A stretch of 64,000 nt of DNA, taken from Vibrio ostreae. GTDB lineage: Bacteria; Pseudomonadota; Gammaproteobacteria; Enterobacterales; Vibrionaceae. This document shows positions 28,156 to 37,091 of the stretch, piece by piece; the first letter of the stretch is position 1, and every line of letters begins with the position of its first letter. The stretch covers positions 868,001 to 932,000 of the forward strand of contig NZ_CP076643.1 in NCBI RefSeq assembly GCF_019226825.1, read 5' to 3'. The notes beneath the pieces are model-generated. The model was not told the origin of the DNA. It did not search any database and saw only the letters and a list, made by a program, of their open reading frames with translations. A program made the translations under genes and the position numbers.

Positions 28156-29754
28156 TCAAAGTTTAAAGCGGGTCAGCTTACCATCTAACTGGCGTGACAA
28201 GTCGGCCAGCTTTTCGCTCTCTTCAGCCAGATAATTGGCGGCTTGCGACATCTCCAGCGCAGCGTCATTGATACCGCTAACGTTACGGTTCATATCTTCT
28301 GCAACGGCACTTTGTTCTTCGGCTGCCGTTGCGATTTGCGTTGCCTTGTCACTGACGTGCTGAATATGGCTCACTATCTGTGACAAATCACTGCCTGCAT
28401 TTTCTGCGCGTTCGACGCTGTTATAGGCCAGGTCCTGGCTCTTCTGCATCGCGCTGGCGGTCGTCACGGCAAGTTGCTGCAGCCGATTAATAGTCGTCTG
28501 AATCTCTTCGGTGGAGTGGTGGGTGCGGCTTGCCAGGTTACGCACTTCATCGGCTACCACGGCAAAGCCGCGACCTTGTTCGCCAGCGCGGGCAGCTTCA
28601 ATCGCGGCATTGAGTGCCAGTAAATTGGTTTGTTCTGAAATGCCGCTGATAACAGCCGTCACTTCACTAATCTGCATCACGCCTTCTTTCAGTTTGTTAA
28701 CCTGTTCGGCAGCCACTTCCAGTTCGTTCGATAAACTTTTAATGCTGTCGACACTTGAGTGGACATCATTGTTGCCGGTACCGGCTTCGCTGCTGGCATC
28801 GAGAGTATCTCGCGCGGTCTCTTCGGCGTGTCCGGCAACTTCTGCCACGGTCGCACTCATTTCGTTCATTGCCGTCGCTAACTGGTTTAACTGATCCCGT
28901 TGTGCGACCACGGCCTGGCTGGTCTCCTCGGCCGAAGAAGCTATTCGTATCGCAGCCTCAGCGACTTCACCGGCTGAATGGACGGACTCGCGCAGCGCCG
29001 AGCGCATCGAGCTAACGCTCTCATTGATACGCCGGGCGACAACACCGATTTCATCTTTACCTTCTATCTGAACTTCAGCCGTTAGGTCGCCCTGTGCCAC
29101 AAGCTTCATGGTATCTTTAATGCGTTCGAGCGGCGTCACAATAGCCCGGCTGATGATAAAGCCGAACAGCGACATCACCACGATCACTGCCAGAGTGGCG
29201 AGCGCCATTTTCAGAAACTGTTGTTGTACCGCCGTTTGAATATCATCGACCAGCATGCCTGAGCCCAGGATCCAGCCCCAGGGTGCAAAACCTTGTACGG
29301 AAGAGAGTTTTTCGGCAGGCTGACCTTTATCGTTCTGCCAGTCGTAAGTGAGAATACCTTGCTGACCATTGCTGGCCAGGTTAACCATATCGAACCAGAA
29401 ACGTTCGCTGTCGCTTCCCATCTGCTGACCGACCAGTTCCGGGTGCAAAGGATGAACAACCGCCTCGCGTGACTCATTAATAACGAACACATAATTGTCG
29501 CCGTCAAATCGTAACGCGTTAATCAGTTTCTTCGCTTCAGCCTGAGCCTGATCTTTGGGAAGTGTTTTTTCAAGAAATGAAACTTGTGAGAGAGTGCTTT
29601 TTAAAACGGCATTGAGGCGTGCTTCACGTTCAGTACGCAGATTATTTTGCAATGCGTTCGATGCGATCAGCAGTAAACTGATGAAGCCAATGATCCCGAC
29701 AGCAATAATGATCGCCAGCTTGTGGCTGACTTTAATATTCTTAAGCTTAAACAT
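28156..29754 (-). CDS. Methyl-accepting chemotaxis protein with single Cache sensor domain
   Basis: 532 residues from ATG 29754, which has TAGGA 6 bases upstream; a TTG at 29769 is in frame. Membrane segments lie near residues 8-30 and 185-207 and enclose a periplasmic sCache_2-type domain ([27 protein letters not shown]). A HAMP domain follows, then the signalling hairpin with the conserved tip [20 protein letters not shown]. The protein passes ligand binding to CheA/CheW. The ligand is not known; sCache_2 sensors of this WGW type often bind small carboxylates. Confidence 0.93.
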   Translation of the reverse strand: MFKLKNIKVSHKLAIIIAVGIIGFISLLLIASNALQNNLRTEREARLNAVLKSTLSQVSFLEKTLPKDQAQAEAKKLINALRFDGDNYVFVINESREAVVHPLHPELVGQQMGSDSERFWFDMVNLASNGQQGILTYDWQNDKGQPAEKLSSVQGFAPWGWILGSGMLVDDIQTAVQQQFLKMALATLAVIVVMSLFGFIISRAIVTPLERIKDTMKLVAQGDLTAEVQIEGKDEIGVVARRINESVSSMRSALRESVHSAGEVAEAAIRIASSAEETSQAVVAQRDQLNQLATAMNEMSATVAEVAGHAEETARDTLDASSEAGTGNNDVHSSVDSIKSLSNELEVAAEQVNKLKEGVMQISEVTAVISGISEQTNLLALNAAIEAARAGEQGRGFAVVADEVRNLASRTHHSTEEIQTTINRLQQLAVTTASAMQKSQDLAYNSVERAENAGSDLSQIVSHIQHVSDKATQIATAAEEQSAVAEDMNRNVSGINDAALEMSQAANYLAEESEKLADLSRQLDGKLTRFKL

Positions 29755-30146
29755 CTTTATCCTACCCAACGTTGATTGACAGCATGCTTGTTTTGGCTTT
29801 GTACAGAAGGAATATTGTTCGAATTATAAGTGTTGTATCAGAGTACGTTGTTACTGCTGGGACTCTGCTTCTAAGCATCAAGTTAATTTCAAAAAAAATC
29901 AATATAAAAAATGTGGTTTGTTATCTGCTTCAAGAAAACACAGGCAGTTATTTTCATCATTATTTATTTGCTAAAAAATAATTATTTGCATTCGAGAAGA
30001 GAATTATTCTAACCGTACGTCATGTTATTTTTTGTATGAATTTCCTTCATAAAAAGAAAGGCCATCGACCTCCTGAATAACGATATATTCTATATTGTTG
30101 TCATTTTATAACGTCCTGATAGGGCGCAATTATAATGAGGTCGGTT
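29755..30146. other. 392-bp AT-rich region without a gene
   Basis: Very A/T-rich, with several poly-A runs. It contains the chemoreceptor promoter and the 3' flank of the GcvR-like gene. I see no ORF with a start signal and no RNA gene. Confidence 0.5.
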
Positions 30147-30659
30147 TTATGTCTCGATAATTACCCGGGTATCTTCGCTCAGAGCTTCGAGTTCCTTAGC
30201 GACGTCTTGTATGGCTATTTCCGCGGGCAGACGAATGGCTAAATTAGCCGTAAACAAACTTGAACTGACGCCGCCACCTCCGGCGATAAATACCCGTTGG
30301 CAATCCATATCGAGAATATGAATGCCCTGGTTATCCAGCACATGAGTGATCTCGTTGACAATTCCATAACGGTCATTAGCATCAAGCCGAATCTGATAAA
30401 TCGTGTCTGATTGATGTGGGGTCGTATCACAGTCGACAATTTGCACCAGTAAATCGGGGTAGGAATGAAAGGCCTCTTTCACCGTTTGGACTTTTGCGGT
30501 GGGGACTTCAACCTTAATCACAGCAGCCACTTGTTCCTCGATAAAATTAACCTTACTAATTAGCCACTTACCATCATTCTCATGGGTAATCGCAGCAAGT
30601 TGTTTAATCGTTGACGGGGTTGCTGTACCAACAAAGTTCACTATAAAAGTGCTGTTCAT
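30147..30659 (-). CDS. GcvR-like protein with two ACT domains
   Basis: 170 residues. The N-terminal ACT-like half (STFIVNFVGTATPSTIKQLA) is followed by a second ACT domain at about 90-170 (IRLDANDRYGIVNEITHVLD). This is the plan of GcvR, which binds glycine or other amino acids and restrains the activator GcvA. No gcvA or gcv genes are nearby, and this copy is shorter than typical GcvR (about 180-190), so it may be a paralogue with another ligand. CGGAGGT sits close before the ATG. Confidence 0.75.
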   Translation of the reverse strand: MNSTFIVNFVGTATPSTIKQLAAITHENDGKWLISKVNFIEEQVAAVIKVEVPTAKVQTVKEAFHSYPDLLVQIVDCDTTPHQSDTIYQIRLDANDRYGIVNEITHVLDNQGIHILDMDCQRVFIAGGGGVSSSLFTANLAIRLPAEIAIQDVAKELEALSEDTRVIIET

Positions 30660-30905
30660 TCCGACCTCCGAACCTCATTCAATTCATCGCTATTAAAGAG
30701 TTTAGATGTTGTGTGTGTTTAAATATTGACCGCTATCAACCTTTTCGATAACCAGCGCGGAAAATTTTGGATTAATCCGCCGCTGTTCGCAATTTTAACT
30801 AAACTGCACAAAGGCTTATGTTGTGGTGGTTATAAAAATAACATCAGTAAGCTGGATGTTAATGAATGTTTAAAAGCTGTGATCAACTTCATGGACAGCC
30901 AATGG

Positions 30906-30921
30906 GAGTTACCAGTAACAT
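30906..30921. promoter_or_regulatory. GntR-like operator, distal copy
   Basis: GAGTTACCAGTAACAT contains the near-palindrome GTTACC-AGTAAC, resembling the LacI-type gluconate repressor operator (ATGTTACC-type half sites). It lies about 75 bp before the TRAP binding-protein gene. Confidence 0.65.
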
Positions 30922-30930
30922 TCACACCGC

Positions 30931-30946
30931 AAGTTACCGGTAACAT
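30931..30946. promoter_or_regulatory. GntR-like operator, proximal copy
   Basis: AAGTTACCGGTAACAT has a perfect 12-bp palindrome, GTTACCGGTAAC. Its centre is 25 bp from that of the distal copy and about 55 bp before the TRAP gene start. Two copies upstream of an operon ending in gluconokinase support a GntR/IdnR-type repressor. Confidence 0.75.
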
Positions 30947-30993
30947 AATATTCATAAACCGGTGTTAGACGTGAAACTCGAAAGGATAATTCA

Positions 30994-32010
30994 ATGAAAG
31001 CTATGACGAGAACAATTATCGCCGCAGCGGTAACAGGTTTGGTATCTATGTCTGCAATGGCTGCGGATTTCAAGCTGAAAATCCAATCTTCGGATCCATC
31101 CGGAGATCGCAACTTCCAGATTCAGCAAGACTGGGCCGAGCGGGTCGAAAAAATGTCCGGCGGACGTATCGATATTGACCTGTTACCTGTTGGGGCAGTG
31201 GTTAAACACACCGAAACCCTGAGTGCGATCAAAATGGGGATCCTGGATGGTCATCTGACCGCGACTGAATTCTTCTCTGGTCAGGATCCGGCTTTCGGCC
31301 TGTTAGGTAACATGGTGGGTGCCTGGTCAGATACAACCCAACTGCTGCAATACATGAACTACGGTGGTGGCAACGAACTTTTAACCGAACTTTACAAACC
31401 ATACGGTGTTCATTTTGTTGGTGCTTCAACAACAGGTGTTGAATCTCTGGTATCTAAGAAGCCGCTTGATGGTGTTGCAGATCTGAAAGGTCTGAAACTG
31501 CGTGCGCCAGAAGGGCTGGTGCAGCAAGTCTTTGCGGCGGCGGGGGCGACACCGGTTAACCTGCCGGGTTCTGAAGTATTCACCGGCCTGAGTAAGGGCG
31601 TCATTGATGCGGCTGATTACACCGTATTCTCGACTAACCAAAAAGCAGGCATGAATGATGTCGCGGCTCATCCGGTTCAACCGGGTTTCCACTCTCTGCC
31701 TCTGATCGATGTTTCTATCAGCGAGAAGAAATGGGAAAAAATGCCGGCAGATTTGCAACAAATTCTTGTGACGTCAGTACGTGATTTCTCTTATGACATT
31801 ACCACTCAGCTGAAAATTGCCGACCAGGCAGCGGTGAAAGAAGCCAATGCCAATCCTAAAATTACCATTCATAACTGGTCTGATGAAGAACGTAAGAAAT
31901 TCCGTGCTATCGCCCGCGATCAGTGGGCGGTATTTGCAGAGCGTTCTCCGAATGCGAAGAAGGTCTATGATTCTGTGACTACCTTCCTGCAAAACAACGA
32001 TCTTCTATAA
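30994..32010 (+). CDS. TRAP transporter substrate-binding protein (DctP family), probable aldonate/gluconate system
   Basis: 338 residues. A signal peptide (cleavage at AMA-ADF) is followed by a DctP fold. Characteristic parts are the VKHTETLSAIKMGILDGHLT segment, the conserved arginine of LKGLKLRAPEG near residue 170 that binds the ligand carboxylate, and VFTGLSKGVIDAADY. It delivers a carboxylated substrate to the membrane subunits encoded downstream. The final gene of the cluster is gluconokinase and the upstream region has gluconate-type operators, so gluconate or a related sugar acid is the likely substrate. GAAAGGA precedes the ATG. Confidence 0.88.
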   Translation: MKAMTRTIIAAAVTGLVSMSAMAADFKLKIQSSDPSGDRNFQIQQDWAERVEKMSGGRIDIDLLPVGAVVKHTETLSAIKMGILDGHLTATEFFSGQDPAFGLLGNMVGAWSDTTQLLQYMNYGGGNELLTELYKPYGVHFVGASTTGVESLVSKKPLDGVADLKGLKLRAPEGLVQQVFAAAGATPVNLPGSEVFTGLSKGVIDAADYTVFSTNQKAGMNDVAAHPVQPGFHSLPLIDVSISEKKWEKMPADLQQILVTSVRDFSYDITTQLKIADQAAVKEANANPKITIHNWSDEERKKFRAIARDQWAVFAERSPNAKKVYDSVTTFLQNNDLL

Positions 32011-32079
32011 CTATCCTATATATTTTCTTTCCATTGAGAGAGGGCGACTTTGCCCTCTCTGTTAAAGCAAGAGTTCGTT

Positions 32080-32637
32080 ATGAGCGAGAAGAAGCTACCG
32101 GCTGCGCCTATTCATGATGAGCAGCCTAAAAACGCGCTGGACGTTTGGATTGTGCGTGCTGGTAATGCGTTCAGTCTGCTGTTTCTGGTAACGGTTGCGA
32201 TTTCTTTTTATGAAGTCGTCATGCGTTATGTGTTTGACTCTCCCACCACTTGGGTACATGAGACGGCGGCCTTTATCGGTGGTGCGTTATTTGTGTTTGG
32301 CGGTGTCTATGCCATGGCATCGAATAAACATGTTCGTGTGGTGCTAATTTATGATCATGTGTCACCACGTGCACGTCATTATCTTAATTTAGTCCATCAC
32401 ATTGTCGGATTAGCCTTTGCCGGCATGATGGCGTATGCCTCTTATATTACTGTTGAAGCTTCCTGGTTTGCACCGTGGGGCGAGATGCGTCTGGAAACCT
32501 CAGGTTCTGCTTTTAACCCGCCTTATCCGGCGCTGCTGAAAGCGGTTATTTTTGTCACTCTGGTGATTTTGGTCGTGCAATTTGTGTTGCACCTGATTCA
32601 GGAAATTCAAGCCCTAAGGAAAAAGCGCGATGTTTGA
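32080..32637 (+). CDS. TRAP transporter small membrane subunit (DctQ family)
   Basis: 185 residues from ATG 32080; the more upstream start at 32050 would add 10 residues and has no better signal. Four membrane helices are visible, with the DctQ landmark YEVVMRYVFDSPTTWVHE near residue 45 and MASNKHVRVVLIYDH in the loop. It joins the binding protein to the DctM channel. It overlaps the next gene by 8 bases. Confidence 0.9.
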   Translation: MSEKKLPAAPIHDEQPKNALDVWIVRAGNAFSLLFLVTVAISFYEVVMRYVFDSPTTWVHETAAFIGGALFVFGGVYAMASNKHVRVVLIYDHVSPRARHYLNLVHHIVGLAFAGMMAYASYITVEASWFAPWGEMRLETSGSAFNPPYPALLKAVIFVTLVILVVQFVLHLIQEIQALRKKRDV

Positions 32638-33949
32638 TCTTTCTTCAATTGGTATTGAATGGGGCAGTCTGCTCATGCTGGTGATGATGATCGGCTTGCT
32701 GCTGACAGGTATGCAGCTGGCGTTCGTTACCGGTTTCGTTGCCATCTTCTTTACCCTGGGATGGTTTGGTGTCGATGCTATTCCTCTGATTACCAGCCGT
32801 ATGTACAGCTTCGCTTCGGACTACATTTTCCTGGCTATTCCGATGTTTGTACTGATGGCGGCGATGCTGGATCACTCCGGGATTGCGCGCGATTTATTTG
32901 ATGCGATGAAATCCGTCGGACGCCGTGTGCGTGGCGGTGTGGCCGTACAAACGCTGCTGGTTGCAGTACTTTTGGCATCGATGTCCGGCGTTATCGGTGG
33001 TGAAACCGTTCTGTTGGGTATCCTGGCACTGCCACAGATGCTGCGACTCGGTTATGACCGCAAACTGGCTATCGGTACAACCTGTGCCGGTGGTGCGTTG
33101 GGTACTATGTTGCCGCCAAGTATCGTACTGATTATTTATGGTATGACCGCCAGTGTATCAATCGGCGACCTGTTTAAAGCCGCCTTTGTTCCGGCGTTTA
33201 TTTTGGCGATGTGTTACGTTGCATATGTGCTGATTCGTTGTTATCTGAATCCTTCACTGGCACCGGAATTTGATCAGCAAGAGCTGGAAGAAGATAACGA
33301 GCGCCCGAATTACTTTAAAGCACTGTTCTTCCCGCTACTATCGGTGGCTGTGGTATTAGGCAGTATTTATACCGGTGTGGCATCGGTCACCGAAGCATCG
33401 GCCCTTGGTGTCGTCGGTATTATGTTCAGTGCGGTTATTCGCGGTGAGATGGGCTGGACGATGCTCAAAGAGAGTGCCATCGCCACTATGCGTACCTGTG
33501 GGATGATCATCTGGATCGGTATTGGCGCGACGGCTCTGGTCGGGGTTTACAACCTGATGGGTGGTATCGACTTTGTTGAAGAGACGATTCTGGCTCTGTC
33601 GGGCGGTAGTGCCATTGCGACTTTGCTGATCATGATGGTGATTCTGCTGGTGTTGGGTATGTTCCTGGACTGGGTCGGTGTTGCTCTGCTTACCATGCCT
33701 ATTTTCGTACCTATCATCATCAATCTGGGCTATGACCCAATCTGGTTTGGTGTTGTGTTCTGTCTGAACATGCAGGTTTCTTTCCTGTCACCACCATTCG
33801 GTCCGGCGGCTTTCTATCTCAAATCGGTAGCGCCGAAGGACATCAGTCTGGGATTGATTTTCTCGTCACTGATTCCGTTTATTTGTATGCAAATTCTGGT
33901 ACTGGGACTGGTTATTGTGTTCCCGCAACTCGCGATGTGGTGGCAGTAA
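32630..33949 (+). CDS. TRAP transporter large membrane subunit (DctM family)
   Basis: 439 residues with about 12 helices. DctM motifs are present: IPMFVLMAAMLDHSGIARDL, GGALGTMLPPSIVLIIYG and the matching second-half segment FLSPPFGPAAFYLKSVAP. It is the Na+-driven translocation subunit and is coupled to dctQ by an 8-bp overlap. Confidence 0.93.
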   Translation: MFDLSSIGIEWGSLLMLVMMIGLLLTGMQLAFVTGFVAIFFTLGWFGVDAIPLITSRMYSFASDYIFLAIPMFVLMAAMLDHSGIARDLFDAMKSVGRRVRGGVAVQTLLVAVLLASMSGVIGGETVLLGILALPQMLRLGYDRKLAIGTTCAGGALGTMLPPSIVLIIYGMTASVSIGDLFKAAFVPAFILAMCYVAYVLIRCYLNPSLAPEFDQQELEEDNERPNYFKALFFPLLSVAVVLGSIYTGVASVTEASALGVVGIMFSAVIRGEMGWTMLKESAIATMRTCGMIIWIGIGATALVGVYNLMGGIDFVEETILALSGGSAIATLLIMMVILLVLGMFLDWVGVALLTMPIFVPIIINLGYDPIWFGVVFCLNMQVSFLSPPFGPAAFYLKSVAPKDISLGLIFSSLIPFICMQILVLGLVIVFPQLAMWWQ

Positions 33950-33981
33950 CCTTAAGCGACCAATTTCAATTTGAGCACAAA

Positions 33982-34001
33982 GGCCCCATTTGAGTGGGGC
34001 C
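33982..34001 (+). other. Hairpin in the dctM-gntK gap
   Basis: GGCCCCA, loop TTTGAG, TGGGGCC: a perfect 7-bp GC-rich stem ending 17 bases before the gntK start and just before its AGGGAAG ribosome site. There is no T tract, so it is probably an RNA processing or translational element rather than a terminator. Confidence 0.5.
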
Positions 34002-34018
34002 CAGGGAAGTATTGTCCT

Positions 34019-34516
34019 ATGAAAGCGAAAAAAATCTTAGTAATGGGTGTATCCGGTTGCGGTAAGAGTTCAGTTGGCAGCCAGATGGCGCAGCGATTGG
34101 GTCTGACCTTCTTTGACGGTGATGACTTTCATCCTCAGCACAATGTCGACAAAATGAGTCAGGGTATTCCTCTGACCGATGAAGACCGTTACGGTTGGCT
34201 GCAAACGCTCAATCGTCTGTTTATTGATAATGACTCAGCGGTCATTGCCTGCTCGGCGCTTAGGCCGCAGTATCGCGATATCTTGCGCGAGAATAATGAC
34301 GAGTTAGTGATCATCTATCTGCAAGGCGATTACGACACCATTTGGTCGCGCTTAAGTCAGCGTGCAGACCACTATTTTCAGGGTGAAAAAATGCTGCGTA
34401 GCCAGTTTGAAACTCTGATTGAGCCTGGTGCTGATGAAGCGATATTTATCGATATTACTCAGCCGATGGATGAGGTGGTTGCGAAAGCGCTACAGGCGAT
34501 TGCGGACAAAACCTGA
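34019..34516 (+). CDS. gntK: Gluconokinase
   Basis: 165 residues from ATG 34019. The P-loop GVSGCGKSSVG lies near residues 9-19, followed by FFDGDDFHPQHNVDKMSQGIPLTDEDR-type gluconokinase segments (FDGDDFHP, NVDKM, LTDEDRYGWL) and the later VIACSALRPQYRDILR. It phosphorylates D-gluconate to 6-phosphogluconate for the Entner-Doudoroff or pentose phosphate pathway. Placed last in the TRAP operon, it identifies the probable imported substrate. AGGGAAG lies 11 bases upstream. Confidence 0.93.
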   Translation: MKAKKILVMGVSGCGKSSVGSQMAQRLGLTFFDGDDFHPQHNVDKMSQGIPLTDEDRYGWLQTLNRLFIDNDSAVIACSALRPQYRDILRENNDELVIIYLQGDYDTIWSRLSQRADHYFQGEKMLRSQFETLIEPGADEAIFIDITQPMDEVVAKALQAIADKT

Positions 34517-34567
34517 ACTCGATAGTAGGATCATAACCTTCATTGCTGCTGTGATGACTATATCGAT

Positions 34568-34597
34568 AACAAAGCGCCTCCGGGCGCTTTGTTGTTT
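34568..34597. terminator. Probable terminator after gntK
   Basis: AACAAAGCGCC, loop TCCG, GGCGCTTTGTT: an 11-bp perfect stem about 50 bp after the stop, followed by GTTTAT. The T tail is short. Confidence 0.75.
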
Positions 34598-34795
34598 ATG
34601 TAACTCAAGGATTGGCTCTGAAGCTGAGCCACAAAGTGCCAGAGCCGCTGGGTTGCACCAGCACATCGATATGAAATTGATATAAAACTGGGAAATTGAC
34701 ATGAAACTAATAGAGAGATACGGTCGATCGGCGATATAGTGAAACAACAAGCAGTCTGTCCTATCAGACGCAATGAGAACAACAAGGTTATATCT

Positions 34796-36036
34796 ATGCT
34801 TAAAATAGCAATGTTAAGTACCGGTGAGGAAGTACTGCATGGTGACATCGTCGATACTAATGCAGCCTGGATGTCCCGCGAATTTTTTGAACACGGCTTT
34901 TCTTTATCCAAGCGTTCGACAGTCGGCGATGCACAGCCTGTATTAGCAGAAGAAATGCTGATGCTGAGCTTTAATAACGACATTGTGATTGTGAATGGTG
35001 GCCTTGGGCCTACCACTGATGACTTAAGTGCGGCTGCGGCATCACAGGCCGCTGAGCAGCAACTGGTTCTGTTCCCGCAGTGGCTGGAGCGTCTGGAGAC
35101 CTTTTATGCGGCCCGAAACCGCACCATGCCGGAAAGCAATATTAAGCAGGCGATGTTGCCGGAAAACGCGACCATTATCGATAACCCGATCGGTACTGCG
35201 TGTGGTTTCAAAATGCAGATTAACGACTGCTGGTTCTATTTTACGCCCGGTGTCCCAAAAGAGTTTAAGCGTATGGTGGCTGAGCAGATCCTGCCTGATC
35301 TGAAGCGTAACTATCCGGAGCAGGCTGGGCTGGAGTGCAGCCGTTTGTATACCTTTGGTTCCTCTGAATCAGGGATCGCAGACAAACTGGATAAGCTGCA
35401 TCTGCCGCAGGGCTATGTGCTGGGTTACCGTTCCTATATGCCCTTTATTGAGGTGAAGCTGTTTGGTCCGAAGAGTGATCTCGATACGCGGGTGAAATTC
35501 CTCCAGCTTATGTATTCCCTCCTGGAGCAGCATGTGGTGAGTGTTGATGAACCGATGCTGGCCCATATCGGCCATCTAATGGCCGATAAAGGTCTCTCAT
35601 TGTCGATAGCAGAACAAGCAACCAAAGGGTGGTTATCGCACTGGTTGCTCAGTAATGAGCAGGTCGAAGTGTTGAGTGGCCATAGTTGGGTTCTGAGTCA
35701 TGGTACGGATGCCGGACTGGGTGAAAAGATCCGCTCGCAGCGGTGTTTGCTCTGGCCGGTGCGACCAAAGATAAATGCACGACCGACCTGGCACTGGTTA
35801 CCGGCCCTCTGAATGAGGATACATTCAGTGTCGCGCTCTCTTCTCCGCAGGGAGAGTGGGGGCAACTGTTTAAATTCAGCCGTGCGTTCAGCGCTCAGGA
35901 ACAAAAGGAGCTGATGGGTACCGTTGCGGCCGATATGCTGCGTCGTTATTTGTCCGGTAAAAACGTTCTGGCACAGTACGGTTCGCTGTCGACGTTGAAG
36001 GAACTCTACTTGCCGGCCAATGTACTTAAAGGCTGA
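34796..36036 (+). pseudogene. CinA-family (YfaY-like) protein, frameshifted
   Basis: From ATG 34796 (AAGG upstream), the first frame encodes a MoCF_biosynth/CinA N-terminal domain (STGEEVLHGDIVDTNAAW, NGGLGPTTDD) and reads to about position 35728. It then runs into unrelated sequence and stops at 35812. The correct C-terminal CinA domain (AAVFALAGATKDKCTTDLAL, then LVTGPL) continues in another frame to 36036. One extra A in the run at 35724-35727 would give a continuous protein of about 413 residues, a normal length for YfaY-type proteins. Family members include nucleotide pyrophosphatases and NMN deamidase relatives. It could be a true pseudogene, but a homopolymer sequencing error is more likely. 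Confidence 0.85.
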
Positions 36037-36314
36037 GTAGATGGTTAACGGTTAATGAGTCGGTCTGATTTCTCTTTAGAAATAACCCGAATGCTAATAA
36101 ACGGATTGTCTATCCATCGAATGGGTAATAAGACATTGAATTATATGCTTATTACCCATCTGACTTTATCCCCGCCAGTTATACCAAAATTATCTAAATG
36201 TTAAGCACATGATTTATTGGGTGATGCTAAAACTGTCTTAAATCTGAGCCATCTCGTTTGCGTGATTGCACTTAAACTAAGTTCTGTTGTGTTCCATTTC
36301 AGCGGGAGGCTGGT

Positions 36315-36560
36315 ATGTTCCATCAATCAAGGATTTTGGTTTGGTATGAAGTGGCAAGTCAGAAAGTGGTTCTGGGAGAGGCTGTAGGGAGTGTGAATCG
36401 GGATGTGGTTTCTTTATGGCTGCATGCCCCGGCAGACAGCAATCAGATCGATTATCAGGGTTATCGTTTGTCTCTGTATGATGATGGTGGAAGAGAGATC
36501 GCCAATAAGTCGGTCTCTATGGGGACCGCCGATCAGATTTTAGGTGGTGAGTTTAAGTAG
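36315..36560 (+). CDS. Small protein of unknown function
   Basis: 81 residues, preceded by a strong ribosome site (GGGAGG, 7 bases before the ATG). The sequence is beta-rich (ILVWYEVASQKVVLGEAV, VVSLWLHAP, YRLSLYDDGG), with no signal peptide or membrane segment. I do not recognise the family. It stands alone between the CinA-like gene and the convergent yfaE. Good start signal and composition make it likely real. Confidence 0.65.
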   Translation: MFHQSRILVWYEVASQKVVLGEAVGSVNRDVVSLWLHAPADSNQIDYQGYRLSLYDDGGREIANKSVSMGTADQILGGEFK

Positions 36561-36725
36561 GGAAGGAGCACAGCCGCTGTTAATGCCTGCATTTTATATT
36601 GTTCCGCTTAAAAATTCGTATTGTTCCAGCTAACTCGTATTGCTTCACTTAAATGTGTGGCGACAAGAGGTGTATGTGGATAGATGTGCTTAGGGCAGGC
36701 AGCGAGTTGAAGAAAAAGCGCAACT

Positions 36726-36757
36726 AAAAAGCCAGAGTCGTGCACTCTGGCTTTTTT
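36726..36757. terminator. Bidirectional terminator before yfaE
   Basis: AAAAAGCCAGAGT, loop CGTGC, ACTCTGGCTTTTTT. It serves the small plus-strand gene and the minus-strand nrdAB-yfaE operon. The 160 bp before it holds three imperfect copies of a TATTG(T/C)TYC-type segment and nothing else I can name. Confidence 0.92.
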
Positions 36758-36812
36758 CATTGCGTTGCTCAGTGTGTTCGGACGGTGACACCGCTAAACC
36801 ACTGAGTGGAGA

Positions 36813-37091
36813 CTAGGCGCGTTTGGCTTTGACATGATAGTTGACGTTGACCAACTCTACAGCCGTTTTGGCCTTACAGATACACGGCAAGATTTCATCA
36901 CTTTCCGTGTAGGCCATAGCAAAACCAACGTATTCGACTTCACCTGATAGCAGAGTACAGCGGCAGGCGCCACAATGGCCGTCCCGGCAGTTGTATTCAG
37001 GGTTCAATCCGGCCTGCTCCATGGTTTCGAGCAGAGTATTAGACGGATTGGACTCAATGTTGACGATTTTGTTGATTTTAATCGAAGCCAT
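36813..37091 (-). CDS. yfaE: YfaE-type 2Fe-2S ferredoxin for ribonucleotide reductase
   Basis: 92 residues. The plant-type [2Fe-2S] motif CRDGHCGACRC is near residues 35-45, with the fourth cysteine in LPCICKAK near residue 70. YfaE keeps or restores the diferric-tyrosyl cofactor of NrdB. Its ATG overlaps the nrdB stop (TAATG), so it is coupled to nrdB. Confidence 0.92.
   Translation of the reverse strand: MASIKINKIVNIESNPSNTLLETMEQAGLNPEYNCRDGHCGACRCTLLSGEVEYVGFAMAYTESDEILPCICKAKTAVELVNVNYHVKAKRA

Noticed and set aside
30726..30968. 80-codon plus-strand ORF before the TRAP operon
   Set aside because: Non-ATG start without a ribosome site; its 3' end runs through the two GntR-like operators, so it is more likely promoter DNA.
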